DNA from: Taeniopygia guttata
Taxonomy: Eukaryota > Chordata > Aves > Passeriformes > Estrildidae
DNA length: 64,000 nucleotides
Direction: 5' to 3'
Assembly (NCBI RefSeq): GCF_048771995.1
Contig: NC_133026.1
Coordinates: 122,906,501 to 122,970,500 of the forward strand
The position numbers and the translations under genes are program-made. Below the pieces are notes generated by a model. That model made no database searches. It was not told the DNA's origin and was given only the letters and a program-made list of their open reading frames with translations. Positions 53,501 through 62,491 of the stretch are shown piece after piece (the first letter of the stretch is position 1; the number at the start of each line of letters is the position of its first letter).

Positions 53501-53912
53501 GCCAAGCAATTTCTTGCATCGCTTTCTCAGCACTCCCCACCCCCGGAACTGCTTCCTGGGGGAGACCCGGACTGTCATCGTCGTCCCACGTCCCCCAGGC
53601 TTGACAATCCGCGCCGGCTCCCTCGCGAAGGACTGCGAGGAGTCCCGGCCCAGCCTGGGGCACCCGGGCATCGGGCAGAGGCGGTGAAGGGAGCGGGAAG
53701 CGAGGTCCCTCCCGCCAGGGCAGGGGAGCCTTCCCACTCTGCCCGTGCCGCTGCTTTAGCTCGGAACAGGAAAATCAACTACATAGAAGAGACAGACGCC
53801 GGGGAGGGTCCGCTGCCTGCTGGGCGTGCCGGGCGGGGGATGGGGAGCCGAGCAGAGATGCTCTGTGTCAGCGCAGCCCCGGTGTCACGTCCCTCCCCGG
53901 GCAGCAGAGCCC

Positions 53913-53950
53913 CGCCGAGCCGAGCCGAGCCGAGCCGAGCCAAGCCGAGC
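53913..53950 (+). repeat. (CCGAG)n pentanucleotide repeat
   Basis: About seven tandem copies of CCGAG are visible, with one A interruption in the penultimate unit. The repeat lies inside the upstream CpG island, and the copy number is likely to be polymorphic. Confidence 0.85.
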
Positions 53951-54190
53951 GCCGGTGCCGGGAAGGCATCAGGACCACGGGGAGCGGCGGGGCCGGGCGG
54001 GGCCGGCAGCCAGACCGCCACCGCTCCCCGGGGCCGGGCTCGGCCTCACCGATCCCTGCTTGCCCCCTCCTCGTCCGTCCCTGCCCGGCCCGTCTCCCGC
54101 CTCCGTCCGACCCCTGCAGGCCCCGCCGTGCCTGCCTTGCCCCATGCCGCCCCCGCCCCTCGGGCTGCAGCGGCCCCGGCAGCCTCAGCC

Positions 54191-54211
54191 TCCAGCACCG
54201 CGGAGAGCGCC
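54191..54211 (+). promoter_or_regulatory. RE1/NRSE silencer element (REST site)
   Basis: The core AGCACCGCGGAGAGCGCC (54194-54211), preceded by TCC, fits the 21-base RE1 consensus at 18 of 21 positions, with both half-sites (AGCACC and the GGAGAGCGCC side) intact and correctly spaced. It also differs from the classical rat SCG10 element, as I remember it, at only three positions, all transitions. REST binds such sites and recruits repressors, silencing neuronal genes in non-neuronal cells. SCG10 (STMN2) was one of the first genes where this was shown, with the element roughly 1.5 kb upstream. Here it is about 1.97 kb upstream of the STMN2 ATG and in the same orientation. Motif and position are seen in the sequence; REST binding is inferred. 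Confidence 0.88.
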
Positions 54212-54600
54212 CGGGCAGCCCGGCCCGCCCCGCCCGCAGGGACCGCCCCTGCCCGGCACCGCAGCCTCGGCGGGTCCCGCGGCCGGGGCGAGGCCGTCCT
54301 TGTATGCGGGGCACTGCGCCGTTGCTCACCATTTCCTCTCGGGAATAAGCTCCTCTTACCACAGACATCCATTATATCCCCTGCTCACCAACGCCCCTAC
54401 GCAGCCACAGAACCGCAGGCCCAGAAGTGAAACACCCTAGAAAGCCACCGGGCCCCGGGGCCGCCTTTCTGCCTTCCCCGCGGGCAGGGCCTCTCCGGAG
54501 GGTGGGTCGGCCTTGCGTCCCGATAGAACTGTCCTCATCCCCCCTGCCTGCCCCTCGGCAGGGAGCCCCGGCGGCTGCCCCGCCTCAGCCCACATGCTGG

Positions 54601-55859
54601 TGTCTGTGCATGGGGATGTTTCTCTCCCCAGACTCACTTCTAGACTTCACATTCTCATTTAAAGATAAACCAAGTTTAGTTTTTAGTGTCCTCATTACTG
54701 TGTCAAAAGGGAAAGCTAGCCTTATGCCCATGCTCCGGGTGATGCTTCACTCAAAGATGCTCTTCACTGACTTCAAGGAAGCTTGGGAAGCATAATTGTG
54801 AGTTAACTGTTCCAGGGAAGCACACACAGAGTGAGAGCATCACAGTTAGTGATGGTACACAGTGAGGGCTGAGCAGCTGCAAGCAGCCCCACACAAAGAA
54901 GAACAACAGGACCAATGCCCTGCTTTTCCCACCCACCCATACACATACCATGAAACACATCTACAAGTAGTGTCCTCCAAATTGCAAGCTGAGAATTTGC
55001 CCAGTGCCCTGTCTGGAAGCAGTCTGGTATCTCTGAAAGCTCTTAACAGTAAGGCTGGTGATCCCCTGGGAGAGACAAATGAGCTCCAGCTGGACAGTCA
55101 GATGAGAAGGTAAAGGTGGAGCATCCCGCTCTTTGTGTCAAGGTCTTGGATACTGGCTCCTCTAGCCCAGCAACTGCTTCTAGGCCTAGAAGGTGTACAA
55201 ACAGGTCCCATCGCTGCCCTGTTTCTAGCAATGCTTCAATTAACCTCTACCACATTTGTTTAGTGGCTGCCAGTTATGTCATTGGATTTCCTCTTGCCAG
55301 GGACAGAGAATTCTTAAAGTTAGTGTAGGGAATTCTTAGAATGTGTCCATCCCTTTTCATGTAATGACCATATCAGATCCCATCCTGCACACTTTATCAA
55401 GGGAATCAAGCTCACATCTTCCCAGGGACTTTTACCACAGTGCACTGGGGAAGTAGTTACTGACTTCTGTCCACATTTATCCTCTTCTGGGATTTCCAGA
55501 GCCCTTCGAGAGTAAGCAGGTCCATTTCCCAAGGTTAAGAAAAGTTTGAGATGACCAAGGTTAGGTCTGGGTACAGTAAACAGTAAAAAAGGTACTAAAA
55601 TGCAGAAACATTCAGAATAAACTATATATCTGTGCACCCTTGCAGGAGGCAAAATAATCTGAGCAGCTGTTTTACTGAAATGGTCTAGGAAATCCCTTAA
55701 AATGGTCTCTCTTCTTGTTGTATCTTTGGAATGAAATATGTTAAAATGAATTTGTGCATGTTTTACAGGTAGCAACAGCAGAGCCCTCAACACCAATAGG
55801 CTTTTTTCATGTAAGACATAAAACATTTGACATGGAATGTACTATTAACACCAGACCGA
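54601..55859. other. Upstream flank of STMN2, no separate gene seen
   Basis: Between the CpG island and the promoter the composition returns to ordinary intergenic values. Frames are short. A 168-codon frame on the minus strand (55320-55826) has no domain or gene context and is probably chance. No repeat was recognised. Confidence 0.6.
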
Positions 55860-56060
55860 GGGGGGAGAAGCATCCAAGGACTGATTTCCATTTCAAACTG
55901 CATTCTGGCACTTTGTACTCCAGCACCATTGGTGGATCAATATTTAATGCCCGGAGATTCTGGCTCTGCAGGAGTCATGTCAGGGGACCTCTCGAGCCAA
56001 TCTGCTTGGGTAGAGGAGTGATAATTATTCATGGGCTCCTGCCTCTTGCTCCTTCTCTTG
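55860..56060 (+). promoter_or_regulatory. STMN2: STMN2 proximal promoter
   Basis: The block recalls the mammalian STMN2 promoter almost base for base, for example GGACTGATTTCCATTTCAAA, CTGCATTCTGGCACTTTGTA, CTCCAGCACCATTGG, GATCAATATTTAATGC and GTGATAATTATTCATGGGCT. Visible elements are an inverted CCAAT box (ATTGG, 55928-55932), a forward CCAAT (55997-56001) and two AT-rich TATA-like stretches (around 55940 and 56020-56030). The second suggests transcription starts near 56050-56085. It has few CpGs and lies between, not inside, the two CpG islands, so it looks like a tissue-restricted promoter of the focused kind. The human comparison is from memory. Confidence 0.85.
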
Positions 56061-56169
56061 CACAGCCCCACTCTGCTGACTCAGTGCCTTATTCAGTCTT
56101 CTCTCCCTCTCTCCACTGCTGTAGCTGGACCCTTTGCCTTCACCGCCTCTGAGAGCTGCACATCCCAGC
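56050..56169 (+). other. STMN2: STMN2 exon 1, 5' untranslated part (start approximate)
   Basis: The pyrimidine-rich leader (TTCAGTCTTCTCTCCCTCTC, then CACTGCTGTAGCTGGACCCT) corresponds to the known STMN2 5' UTR. It holds an AP-1-like TGACTCAG at 56077-56084. There is no ATG between about 56050 and the start codon, so no upstream reading frame competes. The true cap site is not determined by the sequence and is placed from the TATA-like stretch at 56020-56030. Confidence 0.7.
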
Positions 56170-56188
56170 ATGGCTAAAACAGCAATGG
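56170..56188 (+). CDS. STMN2: Stathmin-2 (SCG10), first coding exon, partial gene
   Basis: ATG GCT AAA ACA GCA ATG G encodes MAKTAM plus the first base of codon 7, followed by a strong splice donor (G|GTAAGA at 56189), giving a phase 1 intron. MAKTAM is the exact N-terminus of vertebrate stathmin-2, and the exon-1 boundary falls at the same place in mammals. The start has A at -3 and G at +4, a strong initiation context, and is the first ATG after the expected cap site. In the family, the next exon supplies the palmitoylated membrane-anchoring segment and later exons the tubulin-binding stathmin-like domain. The protein binds tubulin dimers and controls microtubule dynamics in growing and regenerating axons. 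The rest of the gene lies beyond the window; I searched the remaining 7.8 kb by eye for exon 2 and did not find it. Regulation is probably by the RE1 at 54191 and the neuronal promoter just upstream. Confidence 0.95.
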
Positions 56189-56495
56189 GTAAGAAAACGC
56201 CTCTCTTTTCCTTCAGCCAGTACTACGGCCGCTGTCTCCTAGGTCTGCTACCTACCCTGGGTGTTCTTCTCGCTCTCCCAAAAGTTTAGGGAAAAAAAAA
56301 AAAAATCAAGAGAACACTGAACATATTTTTAATTTCATTGATCAGAGAAAAACGGAGAGGGTGGGTGGGACACGGGGCTGTTTTAGTATCCTAACCGGAG
56401 ATCGGATTAATTATATACCGATGGGTGAGGTCGGCACAAGAGCACAGCGTAATTTTGAAATGGTTTTCATTATTTTAAAGGTGAATAGATATTTA

Positions 56496-56497
<2 letters not shown>

Positions 56498-56544
<47 letters not shown>

Positions 56545-56566
56545 TTATACAGATATAGATAGATAT

Positions 56567-56601
<35 letters not shown>

Positions 56602-56620
56602 ATGTATATATATAAAAAAG
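56498..56620 (+). repeat. Compound (TA)n / (TG)14 microsatellite
   Basis: A (TA)n run (about 56498-56534) is followed by an AT-rich bridge with GATA-like units and then 14 uninterrupted TG units at 56571-56598, ending in another short TA run. It lies about 0.3-0.4 kb inside intron 1. On the transcribed strand the second part becomes a UG repeat in the pre-mRNA. Length is almost certainly variable between individuals. Confidence 0.95.
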
Positions 56621-56790
56621 AAAGAAAGAAAATAAAAACAAAAACGAACGGTAAAGTTATCCCTGCCGTCAATATGCCTCCACCCGTCCCCGCCGGCCGG
56701 AGTCAGCGCTCCCCTCTGCCTCTGAAACCGCGTGGGGCGAAGAGCAGAGGAATCGGGGAGAGGCACCGCCGCCCGCAAGGGGCTCGGCGC

Positions 56791-56850
56791 GGGTCGGGGG
56801 CTGCGGGCGGGGCCGGGCCGGGCGGCGGGGCCGCGGTGCGGGGCGGGGGG
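56791..56850 (+). other. G-quadruplex-prone tract
   Basis: At least six runs of three or more G separated by loops of one to four bases (GGGTCGGGGGCTGCGGGCGG and onward) are on the + strand. This is also the RNA-like strand of STMN2, so both DNA and nascent RNA could fold. Confidence 0.65.
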
Positions 56851-56896
56851 CGCTGCGGCGGGCGGACCCTGCCGGGCGCGCACTGCGGCCGGCCGC

Positions 56897-56938
56897 GCCC
56901 AGCCCAGCCCAGCCCGGCCCGGCCCGGCCCGGCCCGGC
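56897..56938 (+). repeat. (CCCAG/CCCGG)n pentanucleotide repeat
   Basis: Three CCCAG units run directly into about five CCCGG units, inside the intronic CpG island. It is a second pentamer array, distinct from the CCGAG repeat upstream. Confidence 0.8.
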
Positions 56939-57549
56939 GCGGGGCTGCGGGAGGGGGCGAGAAGGAGCCGCGCTCGGCACTGCCCCGGCGCTGCCCGCAC
57001 CTGCAGTCTGCCGGGGGGGCCGGGGGGCCGGCCGAAGTAGGTCACTGCATCACGGAGAGCTGGTCTGCGCTAGCCGTGCCCGCCCTGCTGTCTCTCCCGG
57101 GGGGCGGCTGCCGGGGCTGTTGTTACCTCGCGTTTTCCAGCGGCAGGGAAAGCATCCCCCTCCCCCGCAGGAGCCGCGCCCTGCCGCCGCGGCGCGCCGC
57201 CCGCCGCCCCTGCCCACCCCGCCGGGCCCGGCAGCCGCCGGGCGGGGCGCGGCTCCTCCGCCAGCCCCGGCCCCGGAGGGCTCCCGGCTCCTGGGCAGCG
57301 CGTTCCCCTCGGGTCCTGCGGGTCCTGCTGGTCCCGGCAGGAGCGAAGGGCGGTAGCCCCGCACTGGCCCCTTTGTTCGAGGGAGGCTGCTGGGTAGGGT
57401 GGGCGAAAAAATCTCAGTGAGGGTGTGGAAGGAGAGGGAGAAGAGTCTTGGGGTCTGGCTGCTGAAAGCGTCCAGTCCCTAACGCTCCTTAGGGATGGTT
57501 TTTGTTGGTTTGGGGTTTTTTGGGATTTTTTTTCCCTTTTCTTTTCGAA

Positions 57550-57870
57550 GAGGAAAGAGGCTGGACCTGCATTTGACGCATTCAAATCTCAAGTTTTCAC
57601 AATCATTCATCATTAATGTCACGCACACGTAAATCCCACAAAATAAGGATGAAGTGCTCCGAACACAATTAGCGTCCTCCCCAAGAAGCAAATCCTGTTC
57701 AAATTTTCATTTGTGCAGATTCTTTTATCACTCTTCATCGCACTGCACGAAGTTACACCAAACCCTCCTGGCACCGGCTGAAACCGATGCATTACACCAA
57801 AGCATTTGTCTGAATGCTGATGTTCTGCTCCCAAGGAACAATTGGTGTGGATTGAAAGCATTCTAACGCG
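57550..57870. promoter_or_regulatory. Possible conserved intronic element A
   Basis: Just beyond the CpG island, the sequence keeps several CpGs in otherwise AT-rich context, with motif-like strings such as CATTTGACGCATTCAAATCT, TCATTCATCATTAATGTCAC and GGAACAATTGGTGTGGATTG (SOX/homeodomain-like). No coding frame is convincing. Its texture resembles conserved intronic enhancers, but conservation has not been measured. Confidence 0.3.
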
Positions 57871-57999
57871 GCTGTGGCACCCTTGGGAACAAGGCATGAG
57901 ACAGCTGTAGATGCAAACAGAGGAGGGAAGTGAGGGCTGTGGGAGCCTGGCCAGCCCTGCAGTGCCGAGCACGCCGTCCCCTCCCCACTGCAGCAATCC

Positions 58000-58310
58000 C
58001 GTAATCAGTATTGATAATTTGTAGTCGGTCGGAGACTTAGCAGAAGGCCTGCTAGGAATTCTGTCACAAGGGAAGGAAGGGCTCCTCAGCCTGCTGTTAA
58101 TGATCTCTCATCACAAAAGCACAAAGATTTCTGCGGCAAGAGTGATGCCAGGAATCATTAGGTTTACCCAGAGACAGAGGGACTGTGTGACGCCAGTTTG
58201 TCTGTTAATCTTTCGTTATCGGGCCAGCTATAAAAAGCCGTGCAGCCACCTAGCTCCAGTTTCCACAAATGCTAATTACAACAACATTCAATTAGAAAAT
58301 TAAAGTTATT
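58000..58310. promoter_or_regulatory. Possible conserved intronic element B
   Basis: This block shares the texture of element A: retained CpGs, homeodomain-type cores (CAGTATTGATAATTTG, TGCTAATTACAACAACATTC) and a SOX-like CATCACAAAAGCACAAAG. A TATAAAAAG string occurs near 58230. It ends in an AT-rich stretch. Part of it near 58034 recalls a known human STMN2 intron 1 segment (see findings). The regulatory role is inference. Confidence 0.3.
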
Positions 58311-59391
58311 TTATTAAAAGCATCTTCCATCTTTAAACTCACAAAGCTTAAAGGAATCCTCTTCACCATTTCTATGAACCATATTCTTCCTTGTTACAGT
58401 TAGACAAAATTTGTATCTAGACAGCCTATTAGAAAAAAAACACTTTGTTTCAAGAGTTACAACAAAGCAACAAAATTTATTGTCATGTGGAAAAATAGAT
58501 GCATTCTCAGTAATACACATTTCCAGTTAGGACTAAATGAGCTACGTTTGTTCTGTACTCAAAATTTGCCCAGTAGAACACAGAAAGAACTACAGAGTGC
58601 CTGATTTTTTTCCTGTTGAGCACCAGATTTGGCAAAGTGGCAATAAAGGCTAGGTCCTGCTACCACTGGAGCCAGCAAAACATTTCTAATCAGCTTAGCC
58701 CAGCCCACTATTATGTTTCTGGCACTGGTCCAGCAAGGCACTTAATCAGACGTCTGAGCATGTGAATAGTCCTACTGGCTTTGGATAGAACCCTTCACAT
58801 AACTTAGGTCAGGCAGATGCTGAATACCTTGAATAAGCTTGTGTTTATATTCTGCTATAGAAAGCAAAATTAAGCCTAATTTTCTATTAAGCTGTGTAAA
58901 ATAAAAGGTTTTCAGGGAAAGCTCCTTGTACTTACATAGGAATTTCAACAGCTGCAAGAACTTCTGGAGATAATTACACTGAATGCCCGCAACGTTCTTC
59001 TTTCTGTTTAGTTTACATAGTATATGAATGATGCATGCCACACAAGCATCTTTCCTTGAGCTTTCTTTTAAGTATGTATTTTATTGAAATTCCATGTAAC
59101 ATGACTGTACAGAAATTTGGGGGCTTTTAAACTTCATCCTCCCCAACACCATCTTCCACATGAATTATGTATTGGATAGAGGGATTCCTTCATGCCTTAA
59201 GCTCCCAAGGAAACAGGATGTATGTTACTTTGCCCTGATTTATGACCCTAAATCAGGATCACTACAGACAATTAGGCCACATATCTGGTTTGATAAACTT
59301 ACTACTTAGTATAAGGTACATAGATGGCAGTGTGAAGGTGAAACAGTCTGTGATGCCACTGGAACTAAAAAAGTGTTTAAACCATTATTTC

Positions 59392-59412
59392 TTTTTTTTT
59401 TTTTTTTTTTTT
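59392..59412 (+). repeat. Poly-T tract (21 T)
   Basis: Twenty-one consecutive T residues in STMN2 intron 1. Read on the minus strand it is a poly-A tract, but I see no retrocopy body beside it. Confidence 0.85.
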
Positions 59413-60365
59413 GGTGGAGTTTTATTTAAAGACTATTTTTTTGTAGATCTTCAGAGAACCATCAAACCATCATACAAAAAAATCTCAGTCTTGATTATGG
59501 TTCTGGTTTATTTTATAGGAAGTTGTTTAACAGAAATACATGGGGTATGTGTAAATAGCATGTTACAGAAGTGTTCTCATGTCAACTCCTTTTGAGATAG
59601 CCAGGAACACTGTAAGGTGATAAATGGCTGGGATTATGAGGATACAAGAATGGAGGCAGCCCCATGCAACATCTCTTATCTCTTTGTCAGATAAAACATA
59701 TCTGAGACTGATTAAACTATTGCAGAAGTGCTTCAGAGTTGCTCTTCTACTTTGTCATTCATATTCTAGTTATAAGCTCACACCTCCATTCTTAGCTTGA
59801 TGGATGCAATGCCACTGCTCAGTTTTTCTGTTAGCTGAGTACTACATTATTGTTTTATCTGGTATGTAACATACATATGAAGTCATAAATAAGTGTATGG
59901 TTGTTGAGTTTAACTGGTTCCATTATTTTAATAAGTAGCCTTTTTTTACTGCAAAGGGGTAAGAGTTCTGCCTCTGATCTGCCACTAGACTTAAACAATG
60001 GCTTGATTGTCAACAATTGCACATAAATAGTCATCTGAATATCAATGGCAATGGCAAGCTTCAAGTTAAACTACATATGGCTAAATGCCAAGCTGAATTT
60101 GGACTGAACATGCTTCTTTCCATATTATTCAGTTTTTAGATGAAGGTTTTAAACTTCCCCTTTAAAAAGAAATCAACGCACATCAGCTCTGAATTATTTC
60201 CTACTGTCACAAAATTACATATCTGTTGATAGGAAGTTACTTTAAGAGAAGAATGAACATAGGCAATAATCAGAAATTTATTTATTGTATCATAGTGTTG
60301 GCAGAAATGTGATTTGACTGAGATACCACTATTCCAAATTTTTTTAAGAACTAGGAGAAGAAATC

Positions 60366-60578
60366 ACAGAATATGCTGAGAAGAGACCCATCAGGGTCAC
60401 TGAGTCCAACTCCTGGCCCTGCACAGAACCATCCCCAAGTGTCACACCATGTGCCTAAAAGCATTGTTCAAACATTTATTGAATTCTTGTCAGGCTGGTG
60501 CTGTAACCACTTCCTTGTGGAGCCTGTTCCAGTGCCCAACAACCCTCTGGGTGAAAAAACCTTTTCCTAATATAATTT
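60366..60578 (-). mobile_element. CR1 LINE 3' fragment
   Basis: This is a near-textbook reversed avian CR1 tail: CAGGGTCACTGAGTCCAACT, CCTGGCCCTGCACAGAACCA, CCCCAAGTGTCACACCATGT, GCCTAAAAGCATTGTTCAAA, GGCTGGTGCTGTAACCACTT, CCTTGTGGAGCCTGTTCCAG, TGCCCAACAACCCTCTGGGT, then AAACCTTTTCCTAATAT. It lies antisense to STMN2 in intron 1. The open frames overlapping it are incidental. Confidence 0.95.
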
Positions 60579-62454
60579 TGATGTGATAAGAAAACTGAAG
60601 TGATAACATTTTGGTTAGTTTATTTGTTCTGTGAACTTTTATTACTGAGCTAGTATAAAAATGTTGGTAAGTAAAATTCACTAAAGAACTGAAGTTAACA
60701 CCTATTCACATTCTTTTCTTGGTTTTTAAAGATTTGATTACTCTTCCTGCTATTGAGAATTAAGACAGGAGTAATTTTTAAAACAGTCCATATGGCTAAG
60801 AATTTATATTGCCTCATAGCAGTTCTTTACTTACCCTGAGGTGTACAGGCAGGAGGGATGGAATGTCATCTATTCCATTTTCTTATGGAAGATATCCCAT
60901 AAAACACTGAGGAAATAAAAATAAACTTCAGCAGCTTGAACACTTCCAAAATGTTCTCTCACCTCCACCTCCATTACCATCACCTCTTTGTCCCAATATA
61001 AGCTCTTGCTAGGCTAAAAAGCTCCCTGTTTAATAATGTAATCCTGTAATTCATTCGCATAGATTTTGTGAATTTGAATTTTCTTTAATTTATTATTTAA
61101 GACTGGCATTTTTTTACTATTGGTATTTGTTCAGCAATAGTACATTTCCCGAGATTACATTTTGCACACCTATTTTTGACTATATATATTGTGTAATCTA
61201 ACCTTATGTTTAGATTTATCTCAGGTGACATTTATATTAATTCCTTTAGAAAAGAACTCTCCATTTTCAAATTAATAGCATTAATTTGGGAAAAAAAAAC
61301 AATCTCATTACAAAAGAGAGATGAGGCACTCACATCCAGCAATGTATTTAGATAATGTTTTAGCCTTCAAAGACTATACAGTATTAACTAATTAATTCTC
61401 CTAATAGCTTGCAGTGAGAAGTCAGCATTATTTTGTAGTCTAAAACACAGGGAGCAGATAGCTCCCATGACAGATTAGTCTGGGCAATACTTGACCCATG
61501 CAGCACTTTCATGTAGGTCTAATTTAACTACCTTGTTAGTTCACAGACAAAAGAGGCAAAGAGATGCTCAGCACTCTTGAAAAATAACAAACCTTTGGCG
61601 TCCTAAAGTAGGCATCCAAAAATGGTGTCACACCACATAATTGATATAGTTGGAAAATTGACTCACTAAAAGCTTTGCTGAAGCTGGTACAGCAAAAAAA
61701 GCTGAACATAAGGGACTGAGGGTGGCATCTGGCCCTGTGACCAGTGGGCAAAGAGAGGGAGTGTAAATTTGCCTTTCAGCTTAGGGTATCAGGCTTCAAA
61801 ACCCTTAACCCTGGCACTCTCAGGAGTTCTGCCCAAGAGGAAAAACAAATGGTACACCATGAAGCGGCAGTGCTTGCTTACCTCTGCAGTAACTACCTTC
61901 AAAAAAATCTGCTCTCACTTCTCCATACGAGTCACCTTTATAAACAAAAAACTATTGCCATCCTCAGGTGGCCTGTAGAGAACATGCCTTCTTCAGCACT
62001 TATCCAAAAAATGGATGGTAGATGAACCAACTTTGCAAATGAGTCTTGCCTCACTGGAGCCAATGGAGTGCAGTACAGCCACTGGCCTCAGCACAACCAG
62101 CTGGTCTTTAGCCTGTGGAGATGCAGAAGCTGGCAGCTGTTTTGGAGGAATGGCTGCTATTCACAGTTATTTCTAGGCTACACACTACCCTCACACTGTT
62201 CTATGGATACAGTCTGAGGTGGTGTTGGTTTTCATTCAGTTTAAAAGTACTGTTGATCCCACTCGGAAGGATAGGTCCCCACGGGGGGTCTCAGCCAGCA
62301 ATTCTACCAGGGACAGGTATCTCAGTCCTTCAAGGTGCTGGCTACCCATGACTGCAGTGCAGACAGTACTTGCTCCTCTAGTTGCTCAGAAATTTTCAAA
62401 AATGGACAAAAATCGCTTTGGAGACCTCAATCCGCATGGACCTGCATCCTGGGT

Positions 62455-62455
<1 letters not shown>

Positions 62456-62489
<34 letters not shown>
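62456..62489 (+). repeat. Poly-A tract (34 A)
   Basis: This is the longest homopolymer in the window. It follows a segment with several CpGs (62250-62455) that differs in texture from its flanks. It could be a simple microsatellite or the tail of a retrocopy, but I recognise no parent transcript and see no target duplication. Confidence 0.9.

Positions 62490-62491
<2 letters not shown>

Larger units (their letters stand above)
45096..53540. other. Intergenic DNA, no gene seen
   Basis: Eight kilobases of AT-rich DNA before the first CpG island. It holds a small decamer-like repeat at 46879-46910, a possible old CR1 piece at 50460-50585 and a 14-T run at 50937-50950. Open frames are short and carry no domain. 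Confidence 0.55.
53541..54600. promoter_or_regulatory. Upstream CpG island of STMN2
   Basis: About 1 kb of strongly GC-rich, CpG-dense sequence begins and ends abruptly in AT-rich DNA, 1.6-2.6 kb upstream of the STMN2 start codon. It contains a CCGAG pentamer repeat (53913-53950) and an RE1-like site (54191-54211). Long frames on both strands, including one of 318 codons from 53474, are low-complexity Pro/Ala/Arg/Gly translations of GC-rich DNA and are not accepted as genes. The island may act as a distal control platform or as a promoter for an upstream or divergent transcript; the sequence does not decide. Confidence 0.85.
56680..57490. promoter_or_regulatory. CpG island in STMN2 intron 1
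   Basis: Roughly 0.8 kb of very GC-rich, CpG-dense sequence starts about 0.5 kb downstream of exon 1. It includes many GGGCGGGG-type Sp1 boxes, a pentamer repeat (56897-56938) and long G runs (56791-56850, 57011-57027). Frames of up to 282 codons crossing it are low-complexity by-products. It may be an intronic enhancer, an alternative first-exon promoter or an antisense promoter. Confidence 0.85.

Noticed and set aside
1..53540. Search for an upstream protein gene, tRNA, rRNA or CRISPR array
   Set aside because: No cloverleaf, rRNA core, spaced direct-repeat array or coding exon chain was recognised. The interval is consistent with the gene-poor region upstream of STMN2.
53474..54430. 318-codon open frame across the upstream CpG island
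   Set aside because: The translation is low-complexity Pro/Ala/Arg/Ser from GC-rich DNA with few stop codons. Frames of similar length occur on the opposite strand and in other frames. No domain, splice signals or neighbour supports a gene.
55754..56152. 132-codon open frame overlapping the STMN2 promoter and leader
   Set aside because: The DNA is conserved as promoter and 5' UTR. The frame has no known domain and most of it lies upstream of the expected transcription start.
56572..57420. 282-codon open frame from the TG repeat through the intronic CpG island
   Set aside because: It starts in a microsatellite (Cys/Val repeats) and continues as low-complexity Gly/Ala/Arg. It lies within STMN2 intron 1 and is a composition artefact.
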